Below are positions 56,660-58,186 of a stretch of DNA of 58,186 nucleotides, piece by piece (positions within the stretch are counted from its first letter, which is position 1; every line of letters starts with the position of its first letter). The notes under the pieces are model-generated. The model saw only the letters and a program-made list of their open reading frames with translations. It was not told where the DNA came from and searched no databases. The position numbers were made by a program, and so were the translations under genes. The DNA is from Bacteroides sp. (lineage in GTDB: Bacteria > Bacteroidota > Bacteroidia > Bacteroidales > Bacteroidaceae), in NCBI RefSeq assembly GCF_028690125.1, contig NZ_JAQVBV010000034.1, forward strand, positions 1 to 58,186, given 5' to 3'.

Positions 56660-57343
56660 TTAGATTTTATTGTTCCCTATAATACTTTTCCCTTCATAAT
56701 ACTTAACCCTACCTTTCAGTTCATCAATATCCTTCCTGATAGAATCAGTAACAGGAATATTGTGCTTATCCAAAAAAGACATAAGTTTCTGTAGTTCTTC
56801 CTGTACTTCCATCTTTCGGATGGCATAGTAGTAGGTAGATGTAAAGTCGAATTCATCTTTAGACATCAATACCCTTGCCACATCTTTCGGGGTGGTTTTA
56901 TCTGTTATTGAAATCTCTGATTCTAATAATGAGGAAATGTATTTCAGATCCGCAGCATCAGGACTATACTGTTTCTTTAGTATATCGAAGTATGAATTAA
57001 ACTTCTGTTCTTGGGCATTCCATTCGAGTTTTACCATCCCGAAGCCGTGAATTGAATAGGCTATTACCTTTTTAATGAGTCCTTCTAACTCTTCCTTATT
57101 GATGCATATACCATTCGTAGTATCAGAAGAGTAGTTATCAAAGAAGTAAGCTGGCTCTATATTAAAGTATTGAGCCATAGTCAGCAGAGTGTCTATCTTG
57201 GTAGAGTTCGCTTTGATGATTTTGTGCAAACTCTGCTCCGTCATACCCAGTTCGACGGCAGCCTGTTTCATTGTTACGTTTTTCTTTTCGCACAACTCTT
57301 TTATTCTTTCAAGATGAACCGTAAGATTGTATTTAAAATTCAA
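56660..57343 (-). CDS. XRE-family transcriptional regulator
   Basis: This 227-residue protein begins with a helix-turn-helix (LERIKELCEKKNVTMKQAAV, ELGMTEQSLHKIIKANSTKI), about residues 10-60, and continues with a helical C-terminal part without a recognised domain. The start is TTG at 57343; the next ATG would remove the first HTH helix. It is the first gene of an operon with the two Fic genes and the nucleotidyltransferase, and probably controls it. Repeats flanking a -7 box upstream are candidate operators. Confidence 0.8.
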   Translation of the reverse strand: MNFKYNLTVHLERIKELCEKKNVTMKQAAVELGMTEQSLHKIIKANSTKIDTLLTMAQYFNIEPAYFFDNYSSDTTNGICINKEELEGLIKKVIAYSIHGFGMVKLEWNAQEQKFNSYFDILKKQYSPDAADLKYISSLLESEISITDKTTPKDVARVLMSKDEFDFTSTYYYAIRKMEVQEELQKLMSFLDKHNIPVTDSIRKDIDELKGRVKYYEGKSIIGNNKI

Positions 57344-57358
57344 ACACTAAATAAATAG

Positions 57359-57424
57359 TTTAGCTTTAAATATATTCTTTCTATATCTATAGGCACAAAG
57401 ATAAGAAATAAAATTTAGCTCTAA
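57359..57424 (-). promoter_or_regulatory. XRE operon promoter region with direct repeats
   Basis: The minus strand has a -7 box TATCTTTG at 57403-57396. On the plus strand TTTAGCTTTAA (57359-57369) and TTTAGCTCTAA (57414-57424) flank it, matching at 10 of 11 positions. They are candidate binding sites for the XRE regulator that is encoded just downstream. Confidence 0.5.
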
Positions 57425-57459
57425 CAATAGATACAAAAATTCTAATCAGAAAAGAAAAG

Positions 57460-57615
57460 ATGGAAACAGTGATTGTAACTACAGAAGCCGTTATCGAAAA
57501 GATAATGGAGAGAGTGTTGGATAAGAAGTTGCCGCAATCGCCTGAAGCGAGTGTTGAAAAGACTTATTGGAAACAAATATTTATTTTTAATGCCAATTTT
57601 GCAATATCTGGATAA
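57460..57615 (+). pseudogene. Truncated helix-turn-helix (excisionase-like) gene
   Basis: The 51-residue frame reads METVIVTTEAVIEKIMERVL followed by DKKLPQSPEAS. It resembles the N-terminus of the small MerR-like DNA-binding proteins of Bacteroides mobile elements, in which a helix-turn-helix follows. Here it runs instead into KTYWKQIFIFNANFAISG and stops, so the DNA-binding domain is missing. It suggests a junction left by a deleted mobile element. Confidence 0.5.
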
Positions 57616-57619
57616 ATGC

Positions 57620-57852
57620 TTATTCTCCAAGCAGCCGGGTAAACGACAATGAACCTAATTTCCATTTGCTATCTACTAATACATATACCTCTGTCACCAT
57701 AAAAGGATTAACCACCTCGTTGCCACCGACAACAGCTGTCAAACGAATTCTGTCTAAGATGATAGCAGTGTTATCTCCTGTTTAGTTTGTGCTGATACAG
57801 ACGTTACGATGAAAGTCGCAAGCACGAGTGAAATAATCTTTTTTATTCGCAT
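57620..57852 (-). pseudogene. NTF2-like exported protein gene, internally deleted and frameshifted
   Basis: The ATG at 57852 starts a signal peptide (MRIKKIISLVLATFIVTSVS followed by AQTKQE). A frame change then leads into AIILDRIRLTAVVGGNEV, VNPFMVTEVYVLVDSKWKLG and SLSFTRLLGE, ending at TAA 57620. The second part resembles the C-terminal half of SnoaL/NTF2-like periplasmic proteins. The middle of the domain is missing, so this is a deletion remnant. Confidence 0.55.
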
Positions 57853-58186
57853 GATTGTTTTAACAATTTGATTATACCTACAAATTATTTCTGCAAAGAT
57901 AGGAGGCATACCGATGCGTGTCCATAGATGAATTACGGTTTAAAACACCGATTTTACTGATTGTGATTTAACAGATGGCACGTACTAACACACCTTACGG
58001 AATCTCGAACCAATATTACTGATTCTATGGATGTTCAGATAAATATCAATAGAGTTTCACTATATTTGTGGTAGTCTGAGGATACTAAATTGACTATCAA
58101 TAGTTTTTGAAGAATCTCGCATGAAACGGGCAGTAGATAAGTAAGAATTAAGTGCTTAGATACACTTAGTTTTTCATGCTTTCAAA
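57853..58186. other. Right-end region without a recognised gene
   Basis: About 330 bases. A -7-like TATATTTG occurs at 58061-58068 on the plus strand, without a TTTG at the right distance. It might drive a gene beyond the right edge. No open frame of interest is seen. Confidence 0.35.

Noticed and set aside
53967..58186. Defined attachment sites of an integrated element at tRNA-Thr
   Set aside because: No second copy of the tRNA 3' end was seen in the window, so only the possibility of an integrated element is noted.

Overview
The window looks like a chromosomal segment of a gut Bacteroides species. Support: a SusC/SusD pair, six-bladed beta-propeller proteins, ECF sigma factors with membrane anti-sigma partners, fimbrillin-like lipoproteins, a membrane-anchored AraC regulator, and promoters of the Bacteroides form TTTG-N19-21-TAnnTTTG. 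Most of it is AT-rich, ordinary chromosome. The block from about 17.6 to 26.5 kb is visibly richer in G and C and reads as acquired DNA. All family names come from reading the translations; no database search was run.

Layout. 0.1-4.1 kb: a TPR/HTH regulator followed by two beta-propeller proteins. 4.2-15.1 kb: a C69 dipeptidase and an M23 peptidase diverge from a zinc metalloprotease-SusC-SusD operon, which suggests a peptide or murein-fragment uptake locus. 15.6-17.5 kb: ECF sigma and zinc-finger anti-sigma. 17.56-28.3 kb: accessory island. 28.6-33.1 kb: a flavin oxidoreductase, then a five-gene ECF sigma operon. 33.3-39.4 kb: housekeeping genes nadC, rlmH and an HD hydrolase, a lone propeller lipoprotein, and queF-queC-transporter headed by a probable preQ1-I riboswitch. 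39.5-43.1 kb: a TonB-dependent receptor operon with a winged-helix regulator and paired palindromic operators. 43.2-53.9 kb: sigma factor, DcaP-like porin, FadL-like porin, D-lactate dehydrogenase, pirin, pdxH and small enzymes. 53.97 kb: tRNA-Thr(TGT). 54.1-58.2 kb: decayed accessory genes, a nucleotidyltransferase, two Fic proteins (one lacking the catalytic His) and an XRE regulator.

The most interesting system is in the island. Leftward from 26.5 kb run an HPr-kinase-like protein, an S24/S26 (signal-peptidase-like) protease, a PqqD-like peptide-binding protein, an NTP_transf_5 nucleotidyltransferase, an ABC exporter, a 69-residue Gly-rich peptide and two fimbrillin-like lipoproteins. The small peptide carries a YxxPxI leader motif like the lasso-peptide leaders bound by PqqD-like proteins. 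The kinase, nucleotidyltransferase and exporter recall paeninodin-type lasso clusters, yet neither the lasso cyclase nor the B2 protease is present. This is consistent with a ribosomally made, modified peptide pathway of a different kind. A divergent membrane-embedded AraC regulator lies behind a cluster of four copies of a 15-bp operator-like repeat, so the pathway may be controlled by a signal sensed at the membrane. The island's left edge is a collapsed pair of IS ends that truncates a DUF4255 (Pvc16-like) gene.
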